In this document: piece by piece, positions 23,747 through 35,495 of the stretch | How the letters are laid out: each line of letters begins with the position of its first letter | Position numbering within the stretch: position 1 is the stretch's first letter | NCBI GenBank assembly: GCA_003991915.1 | Contig: RQTK01000033.1 | Coordinates: forward strand, 498,505 to 562,504 | Source: Elysia chlorotica | Lineage: Eukaryota > Mollusca > Gastropoda > Plakobranchidae | Direction: 5' to 3' | DNA: 64,000 bases | The notes under the pieces: model-generated | Databases searched by the model: none | What the model saw: the letters and a program-made list of their open reading frames with translations, nothing else | Told to the model about the DNA's origin: nothing | Program-made: the position numbers and the translations under genes

Positions 23747-24260
23747 TCGTCCATCATCTATCATGTATTTCCTCCACTAATTTGATTTAATATAATGAAG
23801 TTGTCATACCAACTATCTGGTACTGTATGTTTAAATGTCAAGCACGCAGTTAAAATACCCCCGGAGTTTTGGGACACTGTCAATGTACACTATTAACGCT
23901 GCTTGTTATCACATGCCCACTGTAACATTATCAGTTTACTAGAGTATACTGTATATCAAAATAATTGTTTCTATTTGTGAGTGTTAAAATATACTAACAG
24001 ACACTGTAGATTCAGTGATGTGTTTCAAAAAAGAGCTTACAGTTCTTTTAATACGCTGAGCGAGCAGAACGTTTGCTCACTTTATTTTTATATTTAAATT
24101 ACGGTGGTTGAAGAAAGTACAGAGTAACTTTTTTTTACTAAGGCTTAATGAAGGAAACAACCTTCTTTATTATCTTGAGCCATAAACGCAAAATCCTCGC
24201 CTTGAAACCTCTCAATGTTTTACACTCTCTGATACTACTATTTGAATCTTGAATGTAGAG

Positions 24261-24522
24261 GTTGAGTTGACTATTTGAATTTGTTTAAACATACAACGTC
24301 AGCACAATATATGCTATATTGTGGACAGGCCCCAAGACTGACGTCTGACATTTTTATTTGCTGCCACACACGAGACACGGCGGAGACATCGTGACTTATG
24401 TTACAGCCTGTCACGTTAAACTGACATAAAACTAAGTATTAGGGGAGCGAAATCGCCAGGACTCCAACCGCGGACCTCCTGCGCTGCGTCAGAAAGCGTT
24501 GTTTTAACCCAGGGCTACCCAG
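24261..24522 (-). mobile_element. tRNA-derived SINE, full length
   Basis: In plus-strand order: GTTGAGTTGA (the reverse of the CAACTCAAC tail), ACGTCAGCAC, GCTATATTGTGGACAGGCCC, CAAGACTGACGTCTGACA, CTGCCACACACGAGACACGG, then GGACTCCAACCGCGGACCTC (B box, decayed) and CCCAGGGCTACCC (head). All parts are present. Confidence 0.93.
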
Positions 24523-26935
24523 TACCCAGATATTTAGAAATCTACTTTGTGTCATCGTATCTCCGTGTGAATTATAAGTACTTTCCTAAAGACACCGCAA
24601 TGGGTAATTAAAACGCAAGGGTACATAAACACACATACACACTTTGTACGGCAAAATCAAAGGTCCTCTACCAAACCCAGAATTGGTGAGTGACTTTTTA
24701 CAATCTAAAACTCGTGGAGGCAAGATCTATAAATCTGTTTTGTGTCATTGTCACTCGTGTGAGTTCTCCTTACATTTTCTAAACACACGGCAATGCTTGA
24801 TTAAAAGAAAAACAACAATAAGAACCAACGCGTAAACTCACACAAAATACTTAGAACGGTAAAATCACAGGCTGGATGCTACAATTACTACGTTATAATA
24901 GATACGAAGTAAACGACTAAACGTACTAAAACTTGGTAGTTAACCAGCGCAACCGCGTTGATTCGTTTACCGACCGTAAAATCTGTAGGACAAATCGATG
25001 ATTAGTCCGCAACATTGACAAACTGGCTCAACCTTAGAATAGACGGGCTGGCATTTGTAAATGGAAAGCAAACAAGGAAACATAATTATGTAAACAAAAA
25101 CAAACGAAAACAACAAAAGGTACATTAGACTTTGTTTCAATCTAATTTGTATTAAGCAAACCAATAAACGGATAGATCATGAAAATAATTAACTAAAGAA
25201 TAATGTATACAGAAAGTTAACAAAATCGGGCTTTGACAAACCATACAAATCATTTGAAAGTAATCAAATGAAATCAACATAAAAAGATGAATAAATAAAA
25301 GGTTTTTCAACAAAATTGACCAATAAACAGTTATTAAAAGCCTACAAAAAGAACAATTGAAATGTTTGTGAGGCTCGGAAAATATCTATATACTTAGAAT
25401 TTTTAATATACTGGATTGTTTAAATTGCGAGGCAATCAACTGCTCCTGGATGGAATATAATTTTGAAACTTTTAAGCAAGGATTTTTAGATAGTTCTTAG
25501 GCGTTCTTAGACATACGCTTCAAGTGGAAATTATCGAACAGTGATTGTGCTTTTTAGAATGAGAGCTGTTGACTTGTACATGACTCGGTATTGAGTCTCG
25601 CTCGCCAGTCAAAAAACAAACAAACAAGAAAATTGTTATACCACTAGACCACTATGCTACCTATTACTTTAGTGTCATTTTCACTGATCGCCTACTTCTT
25701 ACTTCTTCTGAGCACTACCTTAAAATGTTTGCCGTAAAATATTTCTTATTTTAACTGATTTATGCTGATTACAGACGATCATATTGCGAAGTATATACGC
25801 TGTACATATTTTTCTATACTCGTTGTGTTCAAACTATATTTACTTGTAGTTTTGAAATGTTCCTAAACATTTTTTTATGCAATAATTATTAGAAAAAAAA
25901 TAACATTGCTCTTTTTTTATTTTGATGTTCTATTTGTATTTTAAACATTTGCATCACGTCAAATGCCAACATCATAAGAAAAACAAAGCAACTTAAGCAC
26001 AAGTGTTCAATCTTCTTTCACAATACCTCTTCAAGCTGAAACATACCCTTTGAAAACTACCGCAAAGCTCTCTACAGTCGGACAATCAAAAATAAATCTA
26101 TTGGTCCTGGGGAAAACACGTGAATTCAAAACGTGCATCGTTATAGATTTGTGGAGATTTTAGTTTAAGAGTTTAGATGTTTTCGATTCTTTGAAACGTT
26201 GTTTAAACTGTAAACAAGGTGAAATTAATTTATGAAAAAATAAAATTTATATAGCATATTATCACCTTAAAAAACAAATAAAATGCGAACACCTACTGTA
26301 ATCTTCATATCTCTTATCTTTGAAAATGTGATATAGGAAAATGGAATTTTCTAACTTAATTTTAAATAGTGGTTTGTACAGAAGATATATAATCTAAGAA
26401 TAACCTCGAACTTTTGGAGAGTGGTATTTAAACCAACTAATGGCATTACTTGACGAAAATAAAAAAAAAAACGTCCTGGCTCAACAGTTACTACCAAGAT
26501 CACGAAGAATGAAATTATAATATGTCGGAGCTGCAGATCAGTGCTAGAAATGTTCCATTTGTAAAGATAAAAGAAACAAAGTAAAGCCAGATCAGAATTG
26601 AATAAAATGTAGATTGAATTGTTACTTTCCTATAACCTAAAAAAATCATACCCCACAAAAAAACCGCACACATACACAACTCAAGTAAATAATTGTAAAA
26701 GATCCACGGTGGAGGAATATTTTAGAACGCAAACAAAAAGAATTCACTGATTCTCCGTCAATGTCTATAGAAAAAAAACAACAAATTAGCGGATATATTG
26801 AGGTGTAAAGTTTATTTGACAAATTTTGTCGTTTGCTTTAATGTCTGAAGCTAAGGTAGGAAATGCCTTATAAAGCCAAAAAAGCGCGACAGTTAGATAC
26901 AATTATGGCAGAACTTTCGATTAAGTAAATAGATG
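24523..26935. other. AT-rich DNA, no gene seen
   Basis: About 2.4 kb of unique AT-rich sequence with many A and T runs. Near 24535-24790 two loosely similar segments (TCTACTTTGTGTCATCGT and TCTGTTTTGTGTCATTGT, each followed by TGTGA and a CCTAAAGACAC or TCTAAACACAC stretch and an ACGCAA or CGCGTAAACT stretch) suggest an old ~190-bp tandem duplication. Otherwise nothing was recognised. Confidence 0.5.
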
Positions 26936-26961
26936 TGTGCTTGTGTGTGTGTGTGTGTGTG
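26936..26961. repeat. (GT)n microsatellite
   Basis: About twelve GT units. Confidence 0.93.
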
Positions 26962-27321
26962 ATAATGGTAAAAATTGAGTTCTTCGGTTGTAAGGAAGCA
27001 AAATCATGTTTAATACATAAACTATTGTTAAAAAATCTACCCACATACGGAATTCTTTTGGAAAATTTCATACGAAAAATGCAAGAAGGATTAACAAAAT
27101 TTGACGTGCCTTTTTTTCCTCTCGAAATTATTAGAGGGCTCTATCTTATTTTTTATATATTTTTTTACGCACCCAACTTGTAATATATAATCTATAAAAA
27201 TAAACATAAAAAGAACAGGCGCTGTTCTGAATTTTAAAACCGCTTTTCACATATGTTGAACGTATATGAACTCGGATTCCAAAATATATATGCGGGACGT
27301 GAGCCTTAAACACAGAAAAGG

Positions 27322-27400
27322 AAGCGCAAGTGAGTAAAGTGGTTAGAGCGCGAAATTGACATCCAGGAGATATGCGGTTTGAACCTTAGCTGATCTCTTT
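27322..27400 (+). mobile_element. tRNA-like SINE head fragment
   Basis: A-box-like AGTAAAGTGGTTAGAGCGC and B-box-like GCGGTTTGAACCT are about 40 bp apart. No recognisable body follows. Confidence 0.55.
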
Positions 27401-27734
27401 AGCTTCGATAACGTTTAGCAGATACACTTAGGCAACGAAAAGTTATTTGATATTTAACTTTTTTTTTCAGGGTAAAAAATTAATATTGTAAAGGTCTCTT
27501 GAAAGGAAAAAAAAAACCAACTAGTTTGTTTCTTATCATAGACCGCAGTTTTTATAAATCCAGAGAGATAAAATAGATTTTTTAAGTCTCAGGGTACCAT
27601 GTAAAGAGTACATGTAACTTGAATTATTCTTCTCATAAATTGCGTTTAAAAAAATCACATTTTAAATGATACCAGTGATTAAAAAAAAAAACTTTTTGAT
27701 CCAAGCATATAAAAAATTAACACGTTGCTGATGA

Positions 27735-28475
27735 ATTTACGACTAGCTCTATAGAGTTACATACAACGATCGAAATTTATATTAACAAAAGAGATGTAAG
27801 CCTTTTTCTTCTAGATAGATATGTTACGATTGAACCAAAAACGCTCCAAAAATGATTCTACACGACTGTGACGCTAAAGTCATCATTTCTAACTTCTAAT
27901 TTAATCGCAAATTAGTCAAATGCTTTTTTGGTATGTCCTAAAGGGGTTGTTTAATTTTAGGAAGTTTGTCTATTTTAGACACGACCGCGGTTTATTTAAG
28001 TTCGTTCAAGAACTAATGAAGATATTACGGCTAGCTCTCTAGAGTCAAGCAATTATCACCCACCACGAACGAGGTTCATCAACAAAAGAGATGTAACGAC
28101 CTTATTCATCAGAAAAGATGTATTACGATAAAACCAAAGGCGCTCCTAAGTTCTTGACAGTCATAATAACATCACCTACTATGCCTATACGGAACAAGTT
28201 ATTTCAAGATGTTCAAGAAGTCAAGACGTAATAGTCAGCCCTGAAGATTTACTCTATTATCACCTACCGTGAGAGATGCTTATCCCCAGAAATGTTCAAG
28301 AACTTACAACTTAAAGTCAGCGTTAGAGTATAGAGCGTCGCGTTAATATCACATACTATGCAGATAATTTATCCCCAAAACTGAAGACTTTACCAGTTCA
28401 CCTACTATGCAAAAAGTTTATCCCCAAAACCGATCACTTTACCAGTTCACCTACCATGCAAATAGTTTATCCGGG
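27735..28475 (+). repeat. Degenerate direct repeats
   Basis: A ~120-bp block occurs at about 27735-27850 and 28025-28160. It shares GGCTAGCTCT-like, AACAAAAGAGATGTAA, and TTACGAT(A/T)(A/G)AACCAAA.GCGCTCC. Downstream a shorter unit containing CACCTACTATGCA...GTTTATCCCCAAAA and CTTTACCAGTT repeats with a ~49-bp step at 28350, 28399 and 28448. Looser copies lie from about 28175. Confidence 0.72.
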
Positions 28476-28479
28476 ATGT

Positions 28480-28705
28480 CAGACAGGGCGCGTGCGCTCG
28501 TCACCTGGTTAGTGCGACCAGCTAGTGAGCCGTGAGCTGATAGAGTCCTCTGTAGGAGGAGTGCAGGAGCGGCGTAGGAGGGAGGGGCGGTGTTTCGCAG
28601 ACTCACTCCCAGACACTCGCAGCCTACGGAAAACTCGCCACCGCCTCGGCTGGGCTCGCTCTATCTGCTCTCACAGCCCCCTCTCTGGTGTTGGTATCGT
28701 AGGAA
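28480..28705. promoter_or_regulatory. CpG-rich block, candidate promoter or 5' exon
   Basis: About 225 bp with roughly 17 CpG dinucleotides (for example GGGCGCGTGCGCTCG, GAGCGGCG, ACTCGCCACCGCCTCGG) in sequence that is otherwise AT-rich. It lies between degenerate repeats and a long AG tract. Such islands often mark promoters and first exons, but I see no confirmed TATA box, start codon context or splice donor. It could instead be a GC-rich repeat fragment. Confidence 0.35.
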
Positions 28706-28715
28706 TGGTGGGAGG

Positions 28716-28746
28716 GTGTAGAGAGAGAGAGAGGGAGAGAGAGAGA

Positions 28747-28786
<40 letters not shown>

Positions 28787-28966
28787 TAAACAGAAGGAAG
28801 AGTGGGAGGGAGGAAAAGAGAAAGATCGAAATAGAGATGAAGGGAGGTGAAATGAAAGAATTAATATGTACAGAAAAAAATAAAAAGAGAGAAAGAAAAA
28901 GAGAGATAGAGAGGGACATAAAAAAGAGGTTGGAGAGGGCGATAGTAAGCAATGGATAAAGAAAGA

Positions 28967-29004
<38 letters not shown>

Positions 29005-29320
29005 AGCAGAGAGAGGACAGAGAGAGGACATAGAGAGATAAAGAGAAAGAGAGAGCGAGAGAGAGAGAGGGGACAGAGAGAGAGAGGACAGAGAGAGAGG
29101 GAAAGAGAAAGAGAGAGAGAGAGACTAAAGGAAAATTGGAGAGGGCGATAGTAAGCAATGGATACAGAAAAGCAGACAGTTAAATAGAAATCGAGAGTAA
29201 CTAAGATATAAAGAGAGAGAAAGAGGGAGAGAAAGGCAGACAGTTAAATAGAAATTGAGAGTGACTGAGATAAAAATAATAAAGAGAGAGAGAGAGTGAA
29301 AGAGAGACAGAGAGATAGAA

Positions 29321-29373
<53 letters not shown>

Positions 29374-29444
29374 GCGGGAAACAAAGCAAAAGATCAAAAG
29401 AAAGCACCCCACTCAGCTAAAGAGTGAAAAAGAGACAGAGAGAT

Positions 29445-29503
<59 letters not shown>

Positions 29504-29512
29504 AAGCAAAAG
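28716..29512. repeat. AG-rich repeat field with nested duplications
   Basis: About 800 bp dominated by (AG)n. Unique words inside show separate duplications. GGAGAGGGCGATAGTAAGCA occurs at 28932 and 29138 (206-bp step). GCAGACAGTTAAATAGAAAT occurs at 29172 and 29236 (64-bp step). ACAAAGCAAAAGATCAAAAG, followed by AAAGCACCCCACTCAGCTA, occurs at 29381 and 29501 (120-bp step). The long Arg/Glu or Leu/Ser open frames are artefacts. Confidence 0.93.
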
Positions 29513-29649
29513 ATCAAAAGAAAGCACCCCACTCAGCTACTGGTGTACCCGCAGTGTAGAGAAGCAACCACCTGTTAGTTAGACTGATCATCTGGTCTTC
29601 CTGACAAACCACAGGTTCATTAGAACGGGGGTGGAACAAATGACACAGT

Positions 29650-29720
29650 GGGGAGCTAGGTTCACCTCCCATGTTAATTAGTGTTTGGGGTTCGAGCCCG
29701 TTCTGGTCGTTCCATACCTC
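29650..29720 (+). mobile_element. Degenerate tRNA-like SINE head
   Basis: B-box-like GGGGTTCGAGCCCGTTCTGG at about 29688-29707, preceded by a poorly matching A-box region. It is immediately followed by a second SINE at 29735. Confidence 0.42.
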
Positions 29721-29734
29721 GCGGTTGGTGGAGG

Positions 29735-29942
29735 GAGGTGGCGCAGGTGATAGGGCGTTGGTATCCCAAACGAGAGATCCCTGTTTCAAATTTGTCCCCT
29801 ACTAGTTCGGTCGGTGTCAGTATAATGTGACGGCTTAAGCAGGAGTCATGGTATCCTCACACTCTCTCTGTATCGTAGCGTGTAAAATTATCCAGACTTC
29901 CGTTTAGAAACGCGTCCACAATATGAACTGCACAATTAACAA
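29735..29942 (+). mobile_element. tRNA-derived SINE, 3'-decayed
   Basis: Head GGAGGTGGCGCAGGTGATAG, decayed B box (CTGTTTCAAATTTG), body GTCCCCTACTAGTTCGGTCG, TCAGTATAATGTGACGGCTT, AGGAGTCATGGTATCCTCAC and GTGTAAAATTATCCAGACTT. The tail retains only TCCACAATATGAACTG. Confidence 0.85.
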
Positions 29943-30257
29943 AAGCCATATGCGCAAAACTGGTTTTTGTAAGATATTATATTTCTACATTTTCTAGCAC
30001 CAAACATGTGTGCAGGATTTAGCCCTCTGATGAATGCCTTCATCGTTCTCTATTCGGACCTTCTATTTGCCAAAGAGGTTTGGCTATCAATGGGTTATTA
30101 GCAAAGCTCTACATTGAAACCGTTCGTCAGTTTTACGCAAATTGGTTGACCAAAGAATCTAATGCAGACACGGGAGTACAATTTGAGATGTAAACATCGG
30201 TGCTCTCGCTTATCAATTAAAGTACTAACCTACTGAGTTAAAATACGCACCTTCAAA

Positions 30258-30372
30258 AGCACCTCTTCTGTGTTGCAGCGCGTAAAACTGTCAAACGTTA
30301 TACCTAGGACCCATCAACGATGTAGCGTTAATAGTACTGACATGGAATGCAAAGCATGGAACAAACAAACAC
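30258..30372 (+). mobile_element. SINE 3' fragment
   Basis: It begins at CCTCTTCTGTGTTGCAGCGC and continues GTAAAACTGTCAAACGTTAT, GATGTAGCGTTAATAGTACT, GACATGGAATGCAAAGCAT, then AACAAACAAACA. Head and front body are missing. Just upstream (30165-30252) a weak minus-strand tRNA-like stretch with AACTCAGTAGGTTAGTACTT may be a separate head fragment. Confidence 0.68.
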
Positions 30373-32673
30373 TCTTCCGAACTAAGTGCAATTTACAATT
30401 TCAAGGTAGTCTTAGAAAGGGATTTTAATTTAGATCACCGTTGCATGTGCTGACGTAAATTTAGATTTCCTAGTTGCTGTTGCGACAGATGCGTTCTTCT
30501 GCCTTAAAGACTGGGATGGGTTAGTTTATTGTTTTAGTCCGTGGAGGCAAAGTGCAGGTCTAAAAGGATTTTTTATTTTGTTAGCTGCAAGAATTTTAGC
30601 CTTCTTGACAGAAAAGCACGACCTTTAAATTTAAAAAGTCATCTTCTTTATAATATAAAATTTCTACACATTTTCAGTTAAACCTGCGTCTTTATTGAAC
30701 CCTCAACTTTACAATAAATTATCACGTTGCAATTATAATTATGTGATCCAGATATTTAATATGTTTATTTAGGAACATGGGGGTAGTGACGTCAGCACGG
30801 TAACGGCTAATTTGTGCCCATGATGTCCAAGGACAGGTAATGCATTATGCTAGTAGCATCGCTGACTCCTTTATCTCTCTAAGGCGTAAAGGCACAAAAA
30901 TTGTGCATAAAAAGGTTGGTTGAAAGTAAAAGTGTATATACATTGGTTTAAAAGATCAATGTGTAGTATTATCAAGTATTATCAGACTTAAATTTTATTA
31001 TACACAGCAATGCTCTTCAGATACTTCAGTAGGTAGGCGCTGAGGACTAATATAAAAAAAATATGCTCTGTAGTGGTTTGGAACCAAGGTACAGATGTCT
31101 TTCCCGAACCAAATTAAGAAAAGATAATGACAAATAATAACTGTATATCACTTTCCTCAATAAAGATACTCATAAAACAAACATTTAACACAAATTCTCT
31201 TCAATAAGAAAACAACATGTTGCCTCATTTGATCAGTATTGAACAAAACAGTCTCACAAATAATTATATCATTTTGACTCTTTACATTAAGATAATATTA
31301 TAGATCAAGCTTCCCAATAAAAAAACACATCATTCTGCCTTAATAGACTAATATATAAATGAAAGTTGGCACGACTCTTCTTTTAATAAAAAAAATATTA
31401 AAAATTAGCACATTTAAAAGATTGATGCGTCCATCCGAAGTGCAACTAGGTGGGTAAACACTAGTGGTGCTATAAGTATTCACTCCGAGTAAAATTAATG
31501 TAATTTTACCATTTATTATTACCCTTTAGTGTGGGTTGTAGGTTTGGACATAATCATATTGTTCTAGTAGGCATAGTGTGCAACAGCTGCGACCACTGGC
31601 ACAGGCATGATGTATGCACTATGTACTAGGTAGTTAGTTAAAGGCAGTTACTAGACATATAATAAAACCAACAAATCCGCTTAAAGCATGAACCAAAGCA
31701 GTCATCTGTGAGCACGGCCTAGCATCCTATGGAGGAGCCCAACTATTTGAGCAAGTACATCAGTGGAATAGGCGCAGAATTCCAACAAAGGGTAATTTTA
31801 CCTCATGTATAAAAAGCTTCATTAGTCCTTCGTTCTTACAGCACATGGTTAACATGATATCAATTTTGACGACAGTTTACAAATAAAATATAAAATATGT
31901 ACGAGTTACAGTTGAAAGACGGAAATAGGCCTCATGTATTTCAAAGTTGACTAAAGAACCAGTGGACATGATTTTGCTAGAAACTGAAGAAATCCACCAA
32001 TTAAAAGGTCTTTGAATAGGCAATGTGAGTTCGCGTGTCTTAATTAGGTTATAGTTATATTACCAAGCAGTATCTTTGTCATGCAAATGAGTAATGCTAA
32101 TTAGTGCTGCCTTATGCCAAGGACATATAATGCGCGCAACTGGAAAGGGGAGGGGGGGGGGCAGGGGTTATTACAAAATTAGACTATGAAGCTTCTGCTT
32201 GTCCAATAAATAATCACGTTTTCTAACAAAGAGAAATAACGTTTGGTTATATTACATCACCTATTCATGACTCTAATTCCACGATGTTTGCAAACAGTAA
32301 TGAGTAATTATAGAAAATTAATTTTATCGTTAATAATCAGCTGCACTGTTAGAAATCTCCTGCCTTAAGGTATAAAGAAGCTCAATCCTAACCACCACCC
32401 CCCTCCCTTCCCTTATTTTTTTCAAGGAAAACAGTCGACCCTCAGGCAACACATCGAATCCTGCAACAATTAAATTCGACCAACTAGGCGCAAATTAGAA
32501 CATAATTTTTTTTTCGGAAGAATTAGGGATCTTACGAACAGGACTAAAGAAAAAAAATGAATTGCCACATGCGCTATTCTTCAATTGCGGTAGGAAGGCG
32601 CGTTTATTAACAAGATCAGGGAAATCTCCATATATGAAACTGTCAACATGAGCGCAAAGTTAAAAGCTTACAT
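30373..32673. other. AT-rich DNA, no gene seen
   Basis: About 2.3 kb of unique sequence. It has a ten-base G run near 32151 and short pyrimidine tracts but no repeat family or coding signal that I recognise. Confidence 0.5.
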
Positions 32674-32828
32674 CATAGTTTTGATCCATGGCTTTTGTGA
32701 CACCAACGTATATCCTTTTGTCCTATAAGTGATACACATTTAAAAAGGAATTCATTGTTTTGATCCATGGCTTCTGTGACACCAATGTATGCCATTTTGT
32801 CCTGAAAGTGATACACATTTAAAAAGGA
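32674..32828 (+). repeat. Tandem duplication, ~78-bp unit
   Basis: Two copies (32674-32750 and 32752-32828) share TTTTGATCCATGGCTT, TGTGACACCAA and GTGATACACATTTAAAAAGG with a few substitutions. Confidence 0.92.
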
Positions 32829-33159
32829 CTATATCACTTGTATGCTTGTTATGCTAAAAGATTTTCGCATTGTCGTTCAATCTGGCGAATCGGCCTTCTA
32901 TTGGGAGCCTTGCTTACCCCCCTCCCCCTTTTTTTCTATTCTAACACCCTGTGCCAAAGGTAGAACAAAATTCAGGCCAGTTAGTCTTGGGTAAAAACTG
33001 TACGATGCCAAATGATTTATTACATGGTCGGTTGGTAGTTACTTGTTTGCTCAACGTCCATAAAAAATAGGCTTTATCGCGAACGGGCTTAAGAATTATG
33101 TCTGACAAATATTATCGTTTTGACTATGCATGCATGGGTGGGCGACATTTGACTAAGAA

Positions 33160-33240
33160 CATTAATGTTCCGGATCGACGGATCACCAAGAATCTTGCGA
33201 ACAGAAGGCCTACGCTTTACCACTGAAGCCACCCTCTGTC
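33160..33240 (-). mobile_element. tRNA-like SINE head fragment
   Basis: The minus strand begins GGTGGCTTCAGTGGTAAAGC (A box) and continues GTAGGCCTTCTGTTCGCAAG and a decayed B box near CTTGGTGATCC. No body follows. Confidence 0.55.
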
Positions 33241-33336
33241 AACTGGAAAAAAAAAAGAAAAGAAAGAAAATAGTCGCTCCTCAGGCAGTACATCTAAAGA
33301 AATACAGCATTAGAAATGACAGAAATAGAAAGCCGG

Positions 33337-33412
33337 ATATATAGATAGATAGATAGATAGATAGGCGCCCAAAGAGAGCGGTTGTTGATAGATTGATAGA
33401 TAGATAGATAGA
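33337..33412. repeat. Two (GATA)n arrays around a short spacer
   Basis: ATAG repeats at about 33340-33364 and 33384-33412, separated by GCGCCCAAAGAGAGCGG. Confidence 0.95.
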
Positions 33413-33580
33413 AAGACAAAGAGACAGAGAGTGTGTGGAAGAAGGATAGAGAAATTAATAGACTGACAGATACATAAGATGATATTTATAGATTTTAAGA
33501 GACAGAGAAAAAAAAGAGAGAGACATTGAAAGAGACAAAGAGAGGTAGAGAGAGAGAGGCAAAGAAAGATAGATAAAGTG
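33413..33580. repeat. Degenerate AG-rich tract
   Basis: AGAGACAG and AGAGAGAG words decaying into unique DNA. Confidence 0.75.
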
Positions 33581-34390
33581 AATTTAGTAGTTTCAATATG
33601 TCTCGTCAAGTTGTAGTAGTCTGACATGGTCTAATAAAAACATTTGAATAAAAAACAAAGAGAGGGAAATAAATTACGCGTGTAAAACTCTTTTTGAAAA
33701 AGAAGAAAATAGAAAAAAAAGAAACAACGAAATTAATAGAGGCATGGGTAAACAAGCTCATTGTTTAGCGAACGGTATAGCTCTGAAGAGTTTATAGAAA
33801 AGAGTTCTGAACAAAGTTCTGTAAAGTCATTAGTAGAACTATATGTATTAGTTTGTTTTGCTTTTTTCCGTAAACAGATTTAACAAAGTTTGATTTATCG
33901 TCACACCATAATGCTTTAAAGCCGTTCGAAACACAAGTTATAATAATAGTCTTGAAGACATCAATTAAGGTAAAGAATGGCTGTATTGTATTAGTTATTA
34001 ACAACAGACAGGAGGCTATGGCTGGGGTGCCCAAGATTGCGTATGTGATCGATTTAATGACTATTGAGTAATACATGATTATATGAGCATAATGGTTATA
34101 GCACAATGGTTAATGAAGTGGAGACAAAAGATGTGTGAACGGAGAGTTGCGCACCTTGTGTGATAATAGAGTGGAAATCCCCGATAAGGAGGGACAGGTT
34201 ATTAGTACGACACTCCAAAAGAATGTGTTGACTCTGTCGTGTCAAGGCAACTGGATGTATCTGCAATTTTATGATTTTTAATAAAATATGAATCCGATAA
34301 CTGGAAATTCCCCAGTTTTTGCGGAAAAAATTCTAAGGTTTAAAACTTCGAAAACAAATTTTGATAACATAGTTTGTATTGTTTTTTTGT
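33581..34390. other. No gene seen
   Basis: Unique AT-rich sequence. A 104-codon minus-strand open frame (33792-34106) with hydrophobic stretches has no recognised family and starts at a TTG just after a stop. Confidence 0.45.
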
Positions 34391-34830
34391 TTAAGCATCT
34401 TGGTTCCCTGTGGAACATAGGGCCGTAGCAAATCCCCTCCACCAAACACGGTTCTGGCTAGTCCTCTTCAGCTTGGCCCATGTACTACCAGCGGCTTTTA
34501 TCCTCGGCTTCGGTGATTCGCCGTTGCAAAGTCTACTTTGGACTTCCGACCTTGCGTTTACCTTGTGGGTTCCACTCCAGGGCTTGCCTTGTGATGTTGG
34601 ATACATGCTTTCGAAGTGTGTGGCCTATCCAGCCCCAGTTGCGCTTTCTGATCTCCGTCTCGATGGGGGTTTGCCTCGTTCTGTCTCACAGTTCTTTGTT
34701 CCATGTTTGTGTTGTCTGTGCCTACTTTAGCGTTCAGGTCTCCTAACAATATTTTCACGTCTCTCTTTGGGGCGTTGTTGATCACTGTCTGGACGTTTTC
34801 ATAAATGCGGAATTCTGAGTCAATAATCCT
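34391..34830 (-). mobile_element. LINE remnant: endonuclease segment fused to C-terminus
   Basis: The minus strand encodes part of an APE-type endonuclease, with the conserved run KILLGDLNAKVG at about 34725-34765 and DNTN after it. Within a few codons it switches to the C-terminal domain of a non-LTR retrotransposon protein: GWIGHTLRK and [16 protein letters not shown] in one frame, then KAAGSTWAKLKRTSQNRVWW and RGFATALCS in another, ending at a stop at 34391-34393. The whole reverse transcriptase is missing. Three reading frames are needed, so the copy is dead. The domain order is known from jockey/CR1/RTE-like LINEs; the exact clade cannot be set by eye. Confidence 0.88.
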
Positions 34831-35374
34831 ACGAGCTGAAGTGTATAGTTTAAAAAAATTATTGTATTTCCCTTGTATGCAAACTATGCCGTACAACAGG
34901 ATACGATTTGATTCATGCTATACATAGTTTTGATTGTTTAATATAATCGTAAATATTATGTTTAATGTTTGCTTTACTTAGTTTTGACCATTTAATACAA
35001 TAGAAAATATTGCGACTTTTACAGTCCGTATTATACTTTAGCTACAAACATTGGGCGTTATAGACCATCCAATCAATCTAAACCTTAGCACAGAACAGAC
35101 ATTTATTTTAGAAAAATAAATCGACATAAACAACGGGCTAAAACAACTACAATAAGAAACAAAACCAGCAAAAAGGTTCAACATTTAATTAGTTTTCCTT
35201 CGCTTACTAATTATTGTCACTCGAAACGCCTTCCTATTGTTCCTTTGTAACGTTGAATAATATGGTTAAACTAGTAGAGACACAAGGCTTTGATAAACAA
35301 AGTTTCAGGTCTCCAGCAATCTGGGTAATAGTTTCTGATAAAAAGAAATCCTTTCCCCGGCTTTGTCTCCCTCT
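34831..35374. other. No gene seen
   Basis: AT-rich sequence. Two loosely similar ~54-bp segments (CATAGTTTTGATTGTTTAAT at 34923 and CTTAGTTTTGACCATTTAAT at 34977) suggest a small old tandem duplication. Confidence 0.5.
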
Positions 35375-35411
<37 letters not shown>

Positions 35412-35495
35412 ACTCCCCCTCTGTCTCTCTCCCTCTCTTTCTTTCTCTCTCTCACTCACCCACTTACTCTCCCCCTCTCTCTCCCTCTCGTCCTA
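35375..35495. repeat. (CT)n microsatellite
   Basis: A pure CT core at about 35379-35410, then degenerate pyrimidine sequence. Confidence 0.95.

Noticed and set aside
33792..34106. Possible multi-pass membrane protein on the minus strand
   Set aside because: Hydrophobic residues follow from AT-rich sequence; the only start is a TTG right after a stop, and no family signature was found.
34391..35374. A complete LINE on the minus strand
   Set aside because: Only the endonuclease tail and the C-terminal domain are present. No reverse-transcriptase motif was found upstream or between them.
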